From positions 62,001-126,000 of the forward strand of contig NZ_AVSV01000002.1 of the NCBI RefSeq assembly GCF_000498355.1: DNA of 64,000 nt. The letters run 5' to 3'. Both the position numbers and the translations under genes were made by a program. Positions 1 to 9,690 of this stretch are shown here, one piece after another. This DNA is from Clostridium sp. Ade.TY (GTDB lineage: Bacteria; Bacillota; Clostridia; Clostridiales; Clostridiaceae). Below the pieces are notes generated by a model, which searched no databases, had not been told where the DNA came from, and saw only the letters and a program-made list of their open reading frames with translations. How positions within the stretch are numbered: position 1 is the first letter of the stretch; the number at the start of each line of letters is the position of its first letter.

Positions 1-459
1 TATTGTCATAACTACCATATTTCTAAAACCTGCAAATATTACTGGTGCTGCAAGTGGTATTTTTATTTTATATAAAAGTTGAAAATTAGTTGTACCCATT
101 CCTTTTCCAGCTTCTATTATATCCTTATCAAGATTTAAAATACCAATATAAGTATTAGTTATCATAGGTAATAATCCATATAAAGATAAAGTAATTATTG
201 CCGTAATGTTACCAACACCTGATATTGAAACTAAAAACCCAAGTATAGCAATTGATGGTATAGTATATAAAAAGCTTGTTATTCCCTTAACTGGTGTTGC
301 TAATCTTTTCTTTTCAGATATTAAAATACCCAAACTCACTCCTATTATTGTTGCTATACATACAGATACTAAAGATAAAAATAAATGTTCTCCTATTAAT
401 TCTAGAAAAAAATTTTTTCTATTCATATATAAATCTAAAATACTTTTTATAAATTCCAT
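1..459 (-). CDS. Opu-type (betaine/carnitine/choline) ABC transporter permease, 3' end outside window
   Basis: This is a 153-residue N-terminal part of an inner-membrane permease that runs off the left edge. The start is the ATG preceded by AGAGGGAG. The translation has a hydrophobic N-terminal segment, then a binding-protein-dependent transport pattern, including IEAGKGMGT and LAAPVIFAGFR (the EAA-loop region contacting the ATPase). This pattern matches the ProW/OpuBB/OpuCB branch. Its ATPase and binding protein should lie beyond the edge, or the binding domain may be fused to this protein as in some Firmicutes; neither can be seen. It is divergent from the patatin gene. Substrate is inferred from family only. 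Confidence 0.75.
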   Translation of the reverse strand, partial: MEFIKSILDLYMNRKNFFLELIGEHLFLSLVSVCIATIIGVSLGILISEKKRLATPVKGITSFLYTIPSIAILGFLVSISGVGNITAIITLSLYGLLPMITNTYIGILNLDKDIIEAGKGMGTTNFQLLYKIKIPLAAPVIFAGFRNMVVMTI

Positions 460-550
460 ACTCCCTCTACATGTAAATTAATAACACTATTAATATATTT
501 ATATAAATTTATTTTTATTACTTGATAAACCATTTATATTTGCGATTTAT

Positions 551-580
551 TTGTGTTAGTTATATACTTTTTATTATAAT
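551..580 (+). promoter_or_regulatory. Putative sigma-A promoter of the patatin gene
   Basis: TTGTGT (551-556) and a perfect TATAAT (575-580) are separated by 18 bases. They sit just before AGGAGG (592-597) and the ATG at 602. The rest of the 460-601 interval shows only AT-rich DNA, which must also hold the divergent promoter of the Opu permease. Confidence 0.5.
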
Positions 581-601
581 ATTTTATTTTTAGGAGGTTT
601 T

Positions 602-1444
602 ATGGCTAGTTTAATATTAGAGGGAGGTACCTTTAGACCTATTTTTAGTGCTGGTGTTATGGATGCTCTTTTAGAAAATAATATTTTTTTCCCTTATTGT
701 ATTGGTGTTTCAGCTGGAATTACTAATGGATTTTCATATTTTTCCTCTCAAAAAGGTAGAAACTTAGAAATTTTAGAAAAATATAGGAATGATAAAAGAT
801 ATTTAGGCTTTAGAAATTTCTTTAAATGTAAAAGTCTTTTTGGTTTAGACTTTGTTTTTGATGAAATTCCAAATAAACTTTCCCCTTATAATATTGATGC
901 ACTTACAAATTATAAGGGAAGAGTATTAGTTGGAGTAACTAATGCAATCACTGGAAAAACTGAATACTTAGATGGAAAAAAAATTGATAATAAAAATACT
1001 ATGCTTAGGGCAACATGTGCTATTCCATTATTTTTTCCTGCAATAAAAATTAATGAAGGATATTATTACGACGGAGGATTATTAGATCCTATCCCAATAA
1101 AAAAAGCTATAGAGGATGGAAATGATAAACACTTAATAATACTTACAAGACCAAAAAGCTATAGAAAAAAATTAGGTAAAAGAAATATAATTGCGGCTAA
1201 AATAGTTTCTAGGAAATACCCAAAGTTAAAAGACTCATTTTTAACTCGTCATAAATTATATAATGAAACAGTTAAATTTTGTGAGGAATTAGAAAAGCAA
1301 GGTAAAGCTATAATTATAAGACCTAGAGAAGACCAAGCTATTGAAAGCTTTGAAAAAGATATAGAAAAATTAAAAAAAGGATATAAAGATGGCTATAATA
1401 TGGCACTTGAAAGAATAGATGAAATAAAATCACTTTTAAAATAA
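602..1444 (+). CDS. Patatin-like phospholipase (RssA-type)
   Basis: The product is a 280-residue cytoplasmic patatin-family serine hydrolase that probably acts on phospholipids or lysophospholipids. It has the complete catalytic set: the Gly-rich oxyanion motif EGGTFR near residue 7, the nucleophile elbow GVSAG (Ser37) and the DGG motif (Asp157). There is no signal peptide. The length fits bacterial single-domain patatins. A strong AGGAGG site fixes the start. The gene is monocistronic and converges on msrB through a shared terminator. The actual lipid substrate is unknown. Confidence 0.85.
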   Translation: MASLILEGGTFRPIFSAGVMDALLENNIFFPYCIGVSAGITNGFSYFSSQKGRNLEILEKYRNDKRYLGFRNFFKCKSLFGLDFVFDEIPNKLSPYNIDALTNYKGRVLVGVTNAITGKTEYLDGKKIDNKNTMLRATCAIPLFFPAIKINEGYYYDGGLLDPIPIKKAIEDGNDKHLIILTRPKSYRKKLGKRNIIAAKIVSRKYPKLKDSFLTRHKLYNETVKFCEELEKQGKAIIIRPREDQAIESFEKDIEKLKKGYKDGYNMALERIDEIKSLLK

Positions 1445-1473
1445 AAAAGAGCTACAAATGTAGCCCTTTTTTA
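1443..1473. terminator. Bidirectional intrinsic terminator
   Basis: The stem AAAAAGAGCTACA/TGTAGCCCTTTTT (one G-U type mismatch) is flanked by an A-run and a T-run. It lies between convergent genes and overlaps the msrB stop region. Confidence 0.8.
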
Positions 1474-1926
1474 TTTATCTAAAAGTTTTAAATATTCAGC
1501 ATATCCTTCACTTTCCATATCTTCTTTTCTAATAAATCTTAAAGACCCAGAATTTATACAATATCTAAGACCTCCTAATTCTTCAGGCCCATCACAAAAT
1601 ACATGCCCTAAATGAGAGTCAGAATTTTTTGTTCTTACTTCTGTTCTTTCCATATTAAAACTATTATCTCTTTTTTCTTTTATTAAATTTCTATCTATAG
1701 GTTTGCTAAATGCTGGCCAACCACATCCTGAATCAAACTTATCAGTTGATATGAATAAAGGTTCACCACTTGTTATATCCACATATATACCTTCCTCAAA
1801 ATTATCCCAGTACTCATTTGCAAAAGGTGGTTCCGTTACATCTTCTTGCGTTATTTTATACTGTAAATCTGAAAGTCTCTTTTTAAGTTCTTTACCACCT
1901 AATTTTTTATATTTTTTCATCTTCAT
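1471..1926 (-). CDS. msrB: Peptide-methionine (R)-S-oxide reductase MsrB
   Basis: This 151-residue stand-alone MsrB reduces methionine-R-sulfoxide in proteins. The SGCGWPAF motif, the SHLGHVF motif and the catalytic [11 protein letters not shown] block are all present. The paired CxxC zinc ligands found in many MsrB proteins are absent, so this is the zinc-free type; the Cys in GCGWPAF may serve as resolving cysteine. AGAGG upstream supports the first of two nearby ATGs. No msrA is adjacent. Confidence 0.92.
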   Translation of the reverse strand: MKMKKYKKLGGKELKKRLSDLQYKITQEDVTEPPFANEYWDNFEEGIYVDITSGEPLFISTDKFDSGCGWPAFSKPIDRNLIKEKRDNSFNMERTEVRTKNSDSHLGHVFCDGPEELGGLRYCINSGSLRFIRKEDMESEGYAEYLKLLDK

Positions 1927-2001
1927 CTATATCAACCTCTTTTTATAAGTATTATAACAATATTTTAACCTATAATTATGGTGTTATTAAAGAATTTATT
2001 T

Positions 2002-3897
2002 TTAATTTAAATATATATCCGAAAATTCTATTTCTATTTTGTTAAGTTGTATATGCTCAATATACTCTTGTTCTTCAATATATGAACTTAAATTTTCTAA
2101 ATCATTTAAAACATCAGGTATCCTTATTAAAACTTCAGTACCTGCACCTAAAACACTTTTTATTTTAATCTCTCCTCCATGAAGTTCCACTAACTCTTTT
2201 GCTATATATAAACCTATTCCACAACCTTCATTCACCTTAGTCATTCTATTATTTACATTCTTTAATCTACTAAATAAGCTATTTAATTTATCTATAGAAA
2301 TTCCTATTCCTCTATCTCTTATCCTTATTTCTATCATTCCATCATTTAATAATAAATCAACATTTATAGGTTCATTTTTATCATTAAATTTTATTGCATT
2401 AGATAATATATTAAGTATTATCCTTTCTAAATGATCTTTATCAAACAATGCCAACTTTTCTTCAAATTCAGTATCAAAAACTATATTTATATGACTATTT
2501 TCTAAAAATTTATTTGCTTTAATTACTATATCCTCAACTAAACTTACTATTTCTATCTTCTTAGGTCTATGCTTAAATACACCCTCTGATATTTTTATAC
2601 TATCTATCATATTGTTTATAAGTTTTATCATTCTAAATATATTTTTATTACAAGTACTTATATACATATCAAACTTTTCTTTATCCTCTAAACTCATTCT
2701 ATCAAGCTTACAGTCAAGTAATTGTATAGATGTATATATTAAATTTATTGGTGTTTTAAATTCATGAGATATATTTGCAAAAAATTCTCTTCTTAATTTA
2801 TCCAACTCTTTTTCTTCTTGCTTTTGATTTGTTATATCATTTATAACTATTATTCTTCTTATAGTATTTTTATTTTCATCTTTTAAAGGATTACTTCTAA
2901 TCCAAACCCATCTCATTTCATTATCTCTTCTTATAAGCCTTGCTACTACATCCAATGGTTCATTATAATCTATTTTATCAAGTAATTTTTTATCATCATC
3001 ATGAAGCATTTCTCTAGTTATTTCTATACTATCTTTTTTATATAACTCTCCTCTACTTATTCCAAATATTTTTTCAAATGCCTGATTTACAAAAACAACT
3101 TTATCACTATCTTTTATTATTATTGCATCTTCTAAATTATTTAACATATTAAATAAAATAAGTTCATTATTTAATATACTTTCTTCTACTGCAACTTTAT
3201 ATGATATATCTTTAGATACTCCAATAACACCTAATATATTATTATTCATATCAAAATAAGGAACTTTTACTGTTTCTTCTATAAATTTCTTATTATTATT
3301 TAAAACTTTTTCTTCTACATATATTTTTTGTCTCTTATCCCTTATTACCTCTATATCATGTTGTCTAAAGCTTCTTGCTGTATCTTCACTAAATAATTCG
3401 TAATCTGTCTTACCTATTATTTCATTCTTACTCATTCCTAAATGTTCTGAAAATTTTCTATTGCAAATTAGATAATTTCCATTAATATCTTTATAAAATA
3501 CATAATCTGGCATAGCATCTATAAATAATTCTAAAAGCTTTTTTTGATTTATAAAATCATCCTCAAATATTGAACTTTTGCTCTTATCATCTGAATTACA
3601 CCATAAAACAACATAGTTGTCATCAACTCTCTTTAAAGAAACATTATCAGTATTAAATTCTCCATATTCATTACAAATAGATATTGCACTTGTTAAAAAA
3701 TTCATATTACTTACCCACTTAACAGTTTGTCCAACAGATAAAAGTTCACTAAATTTTTTATTTACAACAGTTCTATCATTAAAATTAGTTTCCTCAATTA
3801 ATAAATCATTTCCTACGTCCTCTTTATCTCTTAGTATTTTGCAATAAAAATAATTAACAGAAATACTATCCAATATCCTCTTCCATACGCTCCCCAT
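2002..3897 (-). CDS. Soluble PAS-domain sensor histidine kinase, orphan
   Basis: The product is a 631-residue kinase with no transmembrane segment. The start is the ATG seven bases after GGAG; a longer reading frame upstream has no ribosome site. Order: a diverged PAS-like region (about 5-100), PAS (about 120-235), PAS (about 246-357), a dimerisation helix with H-box FFANISHEFKTP (His378), and an HATPase domain with N-box (Asn500), DRGIGIS and GCGIGLYIAKEL. All autokinase motifs are intact. No response regulator is adjacent, so the partner is elsewhere. Being cytoplasmic with several PAS domains, it may sense an internal redox or small-molecule signal. Clostridial sporulation kinases can look like this, but that link is only a guess. 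Confidence 0.85.
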   Translation of the reverse strand: MGSVWKRILDSISVNYFYCKILRDKEDVGNDLLIEETNFNDRTVVNKKFSELLSVGQTVKWVSNMNFLTSAISICNEYGEFNTDNVSLKRVDDNYVVLWCNSDDKSKSSIFEDDFINQKKLLELFIDAMPDYVFYKDINGNYLICNRKFSEHLGMSKNEIIGKTDYELFSEDTARSFRQHDIEVIRDKRQKIYVEEKVLNNNKKFIEETVKVPYFDMNNNILGVIGVSKDISYKVAVEESILNNELILFNMLNNLEDAIIIKDSDKVVFVNQAFEKIFGISRGELYKKDSIEITREMLHDDDKKLLDKIDYNEPLDVVARLIRRDNEMRWVWIRSNPLKDENKNTIRRIIVINDITNQKQEEKELDKLRREFFANISHEFKTPINLIYTSIQLLDCKLDRMSLEDKEKFDMYISTCNKNIFRMIKLINNMIDSIKISEGVFKHRPKKIEIVSLVEDIVIKANKFLENSHINIVFDTEFEEKLALFDKDHLERIILNILSNAIKFNDKNEPINVDLLLNDGMIEIRIRDRGIGISIDKLNSLFSRLKNVNNRMTKVNEGCGIGLYIAKELVELHGGEIKIKSVLGAGTEVLIRIPDVLNDLENLSSYIEEQEYIEHIQLNKIEIEFSDIYLN

Positions 3898-4060
3898 ACA
3901 TACTCTCCTTTTTCCCTTTTGTTTAACCATTTTATTGAATTTTTGTTTATTATATAACATATTATACACTTAAAACCTATAATTTTTAAACATTTTATAA
4001 ATATTTTTTTGAATTTAAGTTAATACTATCTATGAAATTAAAAACTAAGGAGAGATTTTT

Positions 4061-4270
4061 ATGTCAAGTACAACTGGAGTTGTTAAATGGTTCAATCAAG
4101 AAAAAGGATATGGATTCATATCTTGTGATGATGGAAATGATGTCTTTGTTCATTTTTCACAAGTTAAACATAGTGAAAATAATAAAGATCTTCATGAAGG
4201 AGAAAGTGTTTCTTTTGATATAACTGATGGACAAAAAGGCCCAATGGCTATAAATGTACAGAAACTTTAA
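4061..4270 (+). CDS. CspA-family cold shock protein
   Basis: This is a 69-residue single OB-fold RNA/DNA-binding protein. RNP1 (KGYGFIS) and RNP2 (VFVHFS) are intact, as is the N-terminal [13 protein letters not shown] stretch. It probably acts as an RNA chaperone. The ribosome site AAGGAGAG lies 5' of the ATG. It is monocistronic, divergent from the kinase gene, with its own terminator. A 163-base gap to the divergent gene leaves room for a structured leader, but none was identified. Confidence 0.93.
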   Translation: MSSTTGVVKWFNQEKGYGFISCDDGNDVFVHFSQVKHSENNKDLHEGESVSFDITDGQKGPMAINVQKL

Positions 4271-4271
4271 T

Positions 4272-4302
4272 AAAAGGTACTACACTTTTTGTAGTACCTT
4301 TT
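4272..4302. terminator. Bidirectional intrinsic terminator
   Basis: A 13-bp perfect stem, AAAAGGTACTACA (4272-4284) with TGTAGTACCTTTT (4290-4302), separates csp from the convergent unknown gene. Confidence 0.88.
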
Positions 4303-4303
4303 A

Positions 4304-4840
4304 TTATTTTATATTATTGATTATATATTTATTTATTATATTTCCAATGTCACCACTATCTTTTATTTTTTTGCATTTGTATATATCCCCTTTTAATTCA
4401 ATCTCTACAAGTTCAATATTTAACTCTCCATTTTTTAAATATAACAATATGCAATATGAAGATTCTATAACAAACTCCATACTACCAACTTTAATTAAAT
4501 TTTCTATAATTTTATAATCATGAAAGTTTTCAGATGTTTCTTCATAACATTCACCCTTTGCTATTCTATATTGCACTCCATCTATAGCTCTAAAAAATGT
4601 AACATTATCATCACATACTCCTCCAGCCATTAGTGCAATTCCAATCTTTTCTGATTTAAGGCATTCTATAATATCCTTATTTCTCTTTTCTATTATAGTT
4701 AAACTTTCAATATCAACTATATCTATCAAATCTATTAAATTTTCATTTATTAAAGATCTATATATTTCTTTTAAATCCTTCTCATATTGAAATAAAAATT
4801 TTTCAATATTATAATCTGACTTAATTATTATTTTTTTCAT
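4304..4840 (-). CDS. Protein of unknown function
   Basis: I do not recognise this 178-residue acidic, probably soluble protein. It has no signal peptide, membrane segment or familiar catalytic motif. A short IALMAGGVCDD stretch and a C-terminal Lys/Glu-rich strand pattern are visible. AGGAG is correctly placed before the ATG and codon use resembles its neighbours, so it is probably real. It is transcribed alone between csp and the GH3 gene. Confidence 0.6.
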   Translation of the reverse strand: MKKIIIKSDYNIEKFLFQYEKDLKEIYRSLINENLIDLIDIVDIESLTIIEKRNKDIIECLKSEKIGIALMAGGVCDDNVTFFRAIDGVQYRIAKGECYEETSENFHDYKIIENLIKVGSMEFVIESSYCILLYLKNGELNIELVEIELKGDIYKCKKIKDSGDIGNIINKYIINNIK

Positions 4841-4940
4841 AAATTGTTCTCCTAAAAAAGTTTATGTTTATTAACATATTATTATATTATCATAGTAAAC
4901 TATATTATTAATAATTATTTTTATTTTATAGGAGATTTAT

Positions 4941-6158
4941 ATGAAAAAATTATTTTTATTTTCAAACCTTTTATTTACAATATTAATTTCATTATTATAT
5001 ATAAATAGTAATGTAACTCAGCTAAGGACTACAAAAGTATCAAATAATATAAATATTAATAAAGAAATAGAAGATAAAATTAAAAATATGACTTTAGATG
5101 AAAAAATAGGACAACTTATAATAGGTGGCTTTGATGGATATACTCTTTCTAATGATTTCAATAAACTAATTAAAGAAAAACATTTAGGTGGTGTAATTTT
5201 ATTTAGTAAAAACATAAAAGATTCCAAAAGTCTTCTTAATCTTATAAATAACTTAAAAGAAACTAACAATTTAAATAAAGTTCCTCTTTTTATATCAGTA
5301 GATGAAGAAGGAGGTCCAGTATCTAGAATGCCTAATGAAATCTATAATATTCCTTCTAATAAATACATTGGTAAAATAAATAATGAAGATTTTAGTTATG
5401 AAATAGGAAAACTTTTAGGGCTTCAATTATCTTCTTTTGGTTTTAATTTAAATTTTGCTCCTGTACTAGATATAAATAGTAATCCTAATAACCCAGTTAT
5501 AGGTGAAAGATCTTTTGGAAATGATAAAAATTTAGTTTCTAAATTAGGAATTAAAACTATAGAAGGAATTAAAGAAGAAAATATTGTTCCAGTTGCTAAA
5601 CATTTCCCAGGACATGGAGATACTTCAGTAGATTCTCACTTAAATCTTCCTGTTGTAAACTACGACTTTAATAGACTTAATAATTTTGAACTAGTTCCAT
5701 TTAAAGAAGCAATAAAAAATGGCGTAGATGCCATAATGATTGCACATATATTAATTCCTAAATTAGATAAAAATAATCCATCAACTCTTTCAAAAACTAT
5801 AATAACAGATATATTAAGAACTAAATTAGGATTTAATGGCTTAATAATAACTGATGATATGACTATGGGTGCAATAACCGAAAATTATAATATAGGTGAT
5901 GCTGCTGTAAAATCAATTAATGCTGGAAGTGATATAATATTAGTTTGTCATGATATAAATAATATAAATACTGTAATAAATTCAATAAAATTTTCTATAT
6001 CTAAAAATATAATATCTGAAAATCGAATTAATGAAAGTGTTTATAGAATATTATTAATTAAAGAAAAATTTAATATAAATAGTAATAAAATTGATTTTGT
6101 AGATATAAATTCTATTAACTATAAAATTAAAGAAGTTTTAAAAAAATATAAAAATTAA
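4941..6158 (+). CDS. nagZ: GH3 beta-N-acetylhexosaminidase (NagZ-like)
   Basis: This 405-residue glycoside hydrolase family 3 enzyme removes GlcNAc from muropeptides or chitooligosaccharides. It has an N-terminal hydrophobic segment (about 4-20) that could be a signal peptide or anchor, without a lipobox. The NagZ signature KHFPGHGDTSVDSH (220-233) contains the catalytic His-Asp acid/base pair, and TDDMTMGA supplies the nucleophile Asp (305). VDEEGG (120-124) is typical of the substrate pocket. Export suggests wall recycling or turnover outside the membrane, as for Bacillus NagZ. It is monocistronic. Confidence 0.88.
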   Translation: MKKLFLFSNLLFTILISLLYINSNVTQLRTTKVSNNININKEIEDKIKNMTLDEKIGQLIIGGFDGYTLSNDFNKLIKEKHLGGVILFSKNIKDSKSLLNLINNLKETNNLNKVPLFISVDEEGGPVSRMPNEIYNIPSNKYIGKINNEDFSYEIGKLLGLQLSSFGFNLNFAPVLDINSNPNNPVIGERSFGNDKNLVSKLGIKTIEGIKEENIVPVAKHFPGHGDTSVDSHLNLPVVNYDFNRLNNFELVPFKEAIKNGVDAIMIAHILIPKLDKNNPSTLSKTIITDILRTKLGFNGLIITDDMTMGAITENYNIGDAAVKSINAGSDIILVCHDINNINTVINSIKFSISKNIISENRINESVYRILLIKEKFNINSNKIDFVDINSINYKIKEVLKKYKN

Positions 6159-6178
6159 AAGGGCCAAATAGCCCTTTT
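6157..6178. terminator. Bidirectional intrinsic terminator
   Basis: AAAAGGGC (6157-6164) pairs with GCCCTTTT (6171-6178) between the convergent nagZ and scrK genes. Confidence 0.8.
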
Positions 6179-7113
6179 TATAATTCTTCTTTTGTTGGTA
6201 TTGAGTCTATCGCTCCATAACTTGTACAAGTTATCGCACCAACTTTATTTCCAAAACCTATTATTTCTTTCCACTTTTCAAAAGTTATATTTTCTTTATC
6301 ATATATTTCAGAAACTTTTTTAAGAACTGCTCCAACAAATGCATCTCCCGCACCTGTAGAATCAACTTGAACTATATTTATTGAAGGAATTATTTCTAAT
6401 AATTTGCCATTACTTATTAAAGTTCCATCTTTACCTAAAGTAACTGAAACTATTTTAGCTCCTAATTCATGTAATTTTTTAACACCCTCTTTTAAATCCT
6501 TTTCTCCAGTTATAAGTATAATTTCTTCATCACTTAATTTTATAAAATCTGATAATTTTATAAATGCCTTACAATCTTCTATAAATCTTTCTTTTATATC
6601 TTCAGTTATTAGCATATCTCTATAATTAGGATCAAATGAAATAAATATTCCATTCTCTTTAGCATACTTTAACAATTTAAAATATGTATTTTTAAGTTCT
6701 CCATCTAAAAATCCAGTAGCTGAACCAAAATGTATTATATCTTTTTTATTTATTTCATCCAAATTTATATTATCAAAGCTATAATCTCCATCACTACCCC
6801 TATGAAATTCGAAATCTCTTTCCCCATCTTTATCTATTGCAACAAATGCTAAAGTTGTATATCCATCCATTTTAGTCATATTAGTATTTATATTTAATGA
6901 TTTAAGCATATGAACTAAAAACTTTCCAAATGAATCATTCCCAACTTGTCCTAAAAAACTACTAGTCCCTCCAAGTTTACAAACAGCAGCTGAAACATTT
7001 GCAGGTGCACCACCTGCCTTTTTCTCAAAAGTTATACCATTTTTTATTCCAAGACCAATATCTTTACCTATAAAATCTATCAATAATTCTCCAATACAAA
7101 ATACTTTATTCAA
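6178..7113 (-). CDS. scrK: Fructokinase (PfkB family), sucrose operon
   Basis: The enzyme phosphorylates fructose released by ScrB to fructose-6-phosphate. The 311-residue protein has the PfkB N-terminal motif GGAPANVSAAVCKLGG and the C-terminal ATP/anion-hole motif DSTGAGDAFVGA with the catalytic Asp. I place the start at the TTG at 7113, nine bases after AGGGG; a TTG three codons earlier sits directly on the ribosome site. It overlaps the end of scrB by 8 bases, which indicates translational coupling. It is last in scrA-R-B-K. Confidence 0.9.
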   Translation of the reverse strand: MNKVFCIGELLIDFIGKDIGLGIKNGITFEKKAGGAPANVSAAVCKLGGTSSFLGQVGNDSFGKFLVHMLKSLNINTNMTKMDGYTTLAFVAIDKDGERDFEFHRGSDGDYSFDNINLDEINKKDIIHFGSATGFLDGELKNTYFKLLKYAKENGIFISFDPNYRDMLITEDIKERFIEDCKAFIKLSDFIKLSDEEIILITGEKDLKEGVKKLHELGAKIVSVTLGKDGTLISNGKLLEIIPSINIVQVDSTGAGDAFVGAVLKKVSEIYDKENITFEKWKEIIGFGNKVGAITCTSYGAIDSIPTKEEL

Positions 7114-8566
7114 AGTACTCAACCCCTCTCATATTCCATATTTTTAATTCCTTAATATTTATATTATCCTTTTCTGATTTAATTTCTATTTTACTTTCAC
7201 TCTCTTTAGGATATATCTTTGTTGATGCTACAAATTTTCCATCATCAAAAAATATTTCAATCGCCGATTTATCAACAAATATATTTAATTTTAAAATGCA
7301 ATTATTATCCAATTTAAATTTTCTTAAACCTTTTTCACCTAAAATCATATTATTTCTATCTAAAATACACTCATTATTTTTAAAATCATACTTTATAGTA
7401 AAATATTCATTTACCCCTAAAGTAATATTTAATTCTATATTATTAGATTTTAATTTTTCTATTTCTAAATAAAGTTCATAGCTATTTTCTTTTATGTCAC
7501 TAAACATAAAATTATCTAACCTTTTATTTTTTAAACTTAGAATATTATCTAATCTTAATTCTCTAATTTCACTTAATGGCTTTTGATATAGCATATTATT
7601 TTTAATAGTAATTTCTCTTGGCATTGTTAATGAAAAAACCCAACCATCATCACAAGAACTATGGAATTTTTCTTTTTCAGGCAACCCCATCCATCCAATT
7701 AATATAGTTCTTCCCCTATCATCTTTAAATACCTGAGGTGCATAAAAGTCAAATCCTTTATCTAACTCATAAAAGTCATCACCTAAAAAGCTTAAATTAT
7801 CATAATTAAACTTTCCAATTATATAACCTGATTGATATATATTCTGATATTTAAATTCTTCTTCCTTTAATCCTTGGGGCGAAATTACAAGTACATCCTT
7901 ATCATTTAATTCAAACAATGCTGGACATTCCCACATAAATCCAAAGTCATTAAATTTTGTTTTAACTTCACCTTCAAAATTCCAATTTTGCGTATCATCG
8001 GAAGTATATATCACAATCTTTCCTTTTAAATCCTTTGTTTGAATTCCTAATATCATATAATATTTACCATTTTTTTTAAAAACATATGGATCTCTAAAAT
8101 GTGCCGTATATCCATTTGGAATTTTATGTATCACAGGTCCTAATTTTTCTATACTTCCATCACTTTTCATTACAGCCTTACATTGATAAGATTCTCTGTT
8201 ATTATTTTCATCTTTAACATTTCCAGTGTAAAACAACTCTAAATTCCCATTTTTAACAATACCACTTCCAGAATAACACCCATCTTTGTCATAAATATTA
8301 TTCGGAATTAGAGCAACATTTGGAACTTTAAAACTTTTAAAATCTTTAGTTTTTGTAACTCCCCAATGCTTATATTTATGCTCACATCCATATGGATTCC
8401 ACTGAAAAAATATATAATACTCACCATTATAATAACTTAACCCATTTGGATCATTTATAAGTCCAAATGGAGCATCAAAGTGAAAATTATTTTTCCATCT
8501 ATTCTTTTGTTTCCCATATTGCTCTATACACTTCTCTTTTATTTCATTACTACTCATAAATTTCAT
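7106..8566 (-). CDS. scrB: Sucrose-6-phosphate hydrolase (GH32)
   Basis: It cleaves sucrose-6-phosphate from the PTS to glucose-6-phosphate and fructose. The 486-residue protein is intracellular, with no signal peptide. The three GH32 acidic motifs are present: NDPNG (Asp39 nucleophile), FRDP (Asp159, transition-state stabiliser) and WECP (Glu213, acid/base). The C-terminal part is the usual beta-sandwich. Start supported by AAGGTGA. A 74-base gap separates it from scrR, with no clear promoter or terminator, so it is probably co-transcribed. Confidence 0.94.
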   Translation of the reverse strand: MKFMSSNEIKEKCIEQYGKQKNRWKNNFHFDAPFGLINDPNGLSYYNGEYYIFFQWNPYGCEHKYKHWGVTKTKDFKSFKVPNVALIPNNIYDKDGCYSGSGIVKNGNLELFYTGNVKDENNNRESYQCKAVMKSDGSIEKLGPVIHKIPNGYTAHFRDPYVFKKNGKYYMILGIQTKDLKGKIVIYTSDDTQNWNFEGEVKTKFNDFGFMWECPALFELNDKDVLVISPQGLKEEEFKYQNIYQSGYIIGKFNYDNLSFLGDDFYELDKGFDFYAPQVFKDDRGRTILIGWMGLPEKEKFHSSCDDGWVFSLTMPREITIKNNMLYQKPLSEIRELRLDNILSLKNKRLDNFMFSDIKENSYELYLEIEKLKSNNIELNITLGVNEYFTIKYDFKNNECILDRNNMILGEKGLRKFKLDNNCILKLNIFVDKSAIEIFFDDGKFVASTKIYPKESESKIEIKSEKDNINIKELKIWNMRGVEYFE

Positions 8567-8640
8567 TATAATTTCACCTTTCTATTTAAACTATTTGGTG
8601 AAATATAATAAATTTAAAGTATATTAAATAAAAAAATATA

Positions 8641-9618
8641 TTAAACTTTACCTACACTTTCTCTTATTATTAATTTTGCAGGTATTTCATAATTATTTTC
8701 TAATTCTTCTTCATTTATTAACTTTAAAATTCTTTCTGCTGTTTTTTCACCAAATAATCTATAGTCAATCTTTACAGTAGTAAGTGAAGGATATGTTATT
8801 TCTCCAACATCATAACCTCCAAACCCAGCAATTGATATATCTTTTGGCATATTTATACCTTTTTCAAAGAAATATCTCATAAGCCCAAGCGCAATATTAT
8901 CTGTAGCACAAACAACTGCTGTAGGATTATAATTTAGAACTTTTTTTCCTGATTCATATGCTCTTTCAAAAGAGAAATCTGTTAAAACAAAATTTAAATT
9001 ACACTTTTCTTCATAAAAAGCATCAAAAAATCCATTCTTTCTATCTAACCCAACTGCTTTATCTTTTTCACTTACTCCTAAAAATACAATATTTTTATGC
9101 CCTTGATCTTTTATATACTCTCCAAGCATTTTACCTATAGCCCTATCATTTAATTCAATATGGTTTATATATTCTGATCTCTGTCCTGAAAACATAATAG
9201 GTATAGGAAGTTTATTTGCTAAATTTATATGATCTTTTGATATTTCAAAAGACATTATAATAATTCCATCTACACCTTGATTATATAAATTTTTTATATG
9301 ATTTAATTCTGTATTTCTATCTAATTCGCTTGTTAATATTATTCCTTGATACCCATACTCTTGAAGCTTTTTATTTATTCCATTTAATGTTTTACCTGCT
9401 GTATATGAGTCTATTCTAGGAATTATTATCCCTATAAGTTTACTTTTTTTTGATTTTAATCTTTTAGCAAAAAAATTTGTTTCAAAGCCTGTTTTTTCTA
9501 TAGCTTCTTTAATCTTTTTAGTATTTTCTTTACTTACATAACCACCATTTAAATATCTTGATACAGTGCTTTTTGATACTCCTACCATGTTGGCTATATC
9601 TTGTATTGTAACTTTCAT
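8641..9618 (-). CDS. scrR: LacI-family regulator of the sucrose operon
   Basis: This 325-residue repressor has an N-terminal helix-turn-helix, TIQDIANMVGVSKSTVSRYL, a hinge, and a periplasmic-binding-protein-like effector domain (ribose-binding fold). Position inside scrA-R-B-K points to sucrose-responsive control, with sucrose-6-phosphate or fructose as possible inducers. An inverted repeat immediately upstream suggests autoregulation. Start ATG follows AGGAGG. Confidence 0.88.
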   Translation of the reverse strand: MKVTIQDIANMVGVSKSTVSRYLNGGYVSKENTKKIKEAIEKTGFETNFFAKRLKSKKSKLIGIIIPRIDSYTAGKTLNGINKKLQEYGYQGIILTSELDRNTELNHIKNLYNQGVDGIIIMSFEISKDHINLANKLPIPIMFSGQRSEYINHIELNDRAIGKMLGEYIKDQGHKNIVFLGVSEKDKAVGLDRKNGFFDAFYEEKCNLNFVLTDFSFERAYESGKKVLNYNPTAVVCATDNIALGLMRYFFEKGINMPKDISIAGFGGYDVGEITYPSLTTVKIDYRLFGEKTAERILKLINEEELENNYEIPAKLIIRESVGKV

Positions 9619-9635
9619 TTTACCTCCTAAAATAA

Positions 9636-9669
9636 TGGTATAACCGAATTTTCTTTTTCAATTATACCA
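9636..9669. promoter_or_regulatory. Inverted repeat upstream of scrR, candidate ScrR operator
   Basis: TGGTATAA (9636-9643) and TTATACCA (9662-9669) are perfect 8-base arms separated by 18 bases, in the scrA-scrR gap. Read on the minus strand the segment between them holds TTGAAA, and CATTAT follows 18 bases later, a plausible scrR promoter. The operator role is inferred. Confidence 0.5.
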
Positions 9670-9690
9670 CTACTTTTAGGGCTTATGCTA

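Noticed and set aside
206-481. 91-residue plus-strand ORF at the left edge
   Set aside because: It is a shadow of the Opu-type permease on the minus strand, which has family motifs and a ribosome site.
4032-4223. 63-residue ORF overlapping the cold shock gene
   Set aside because: It is in another frame of the cold shock gene, with no homology or proper ribosome site.
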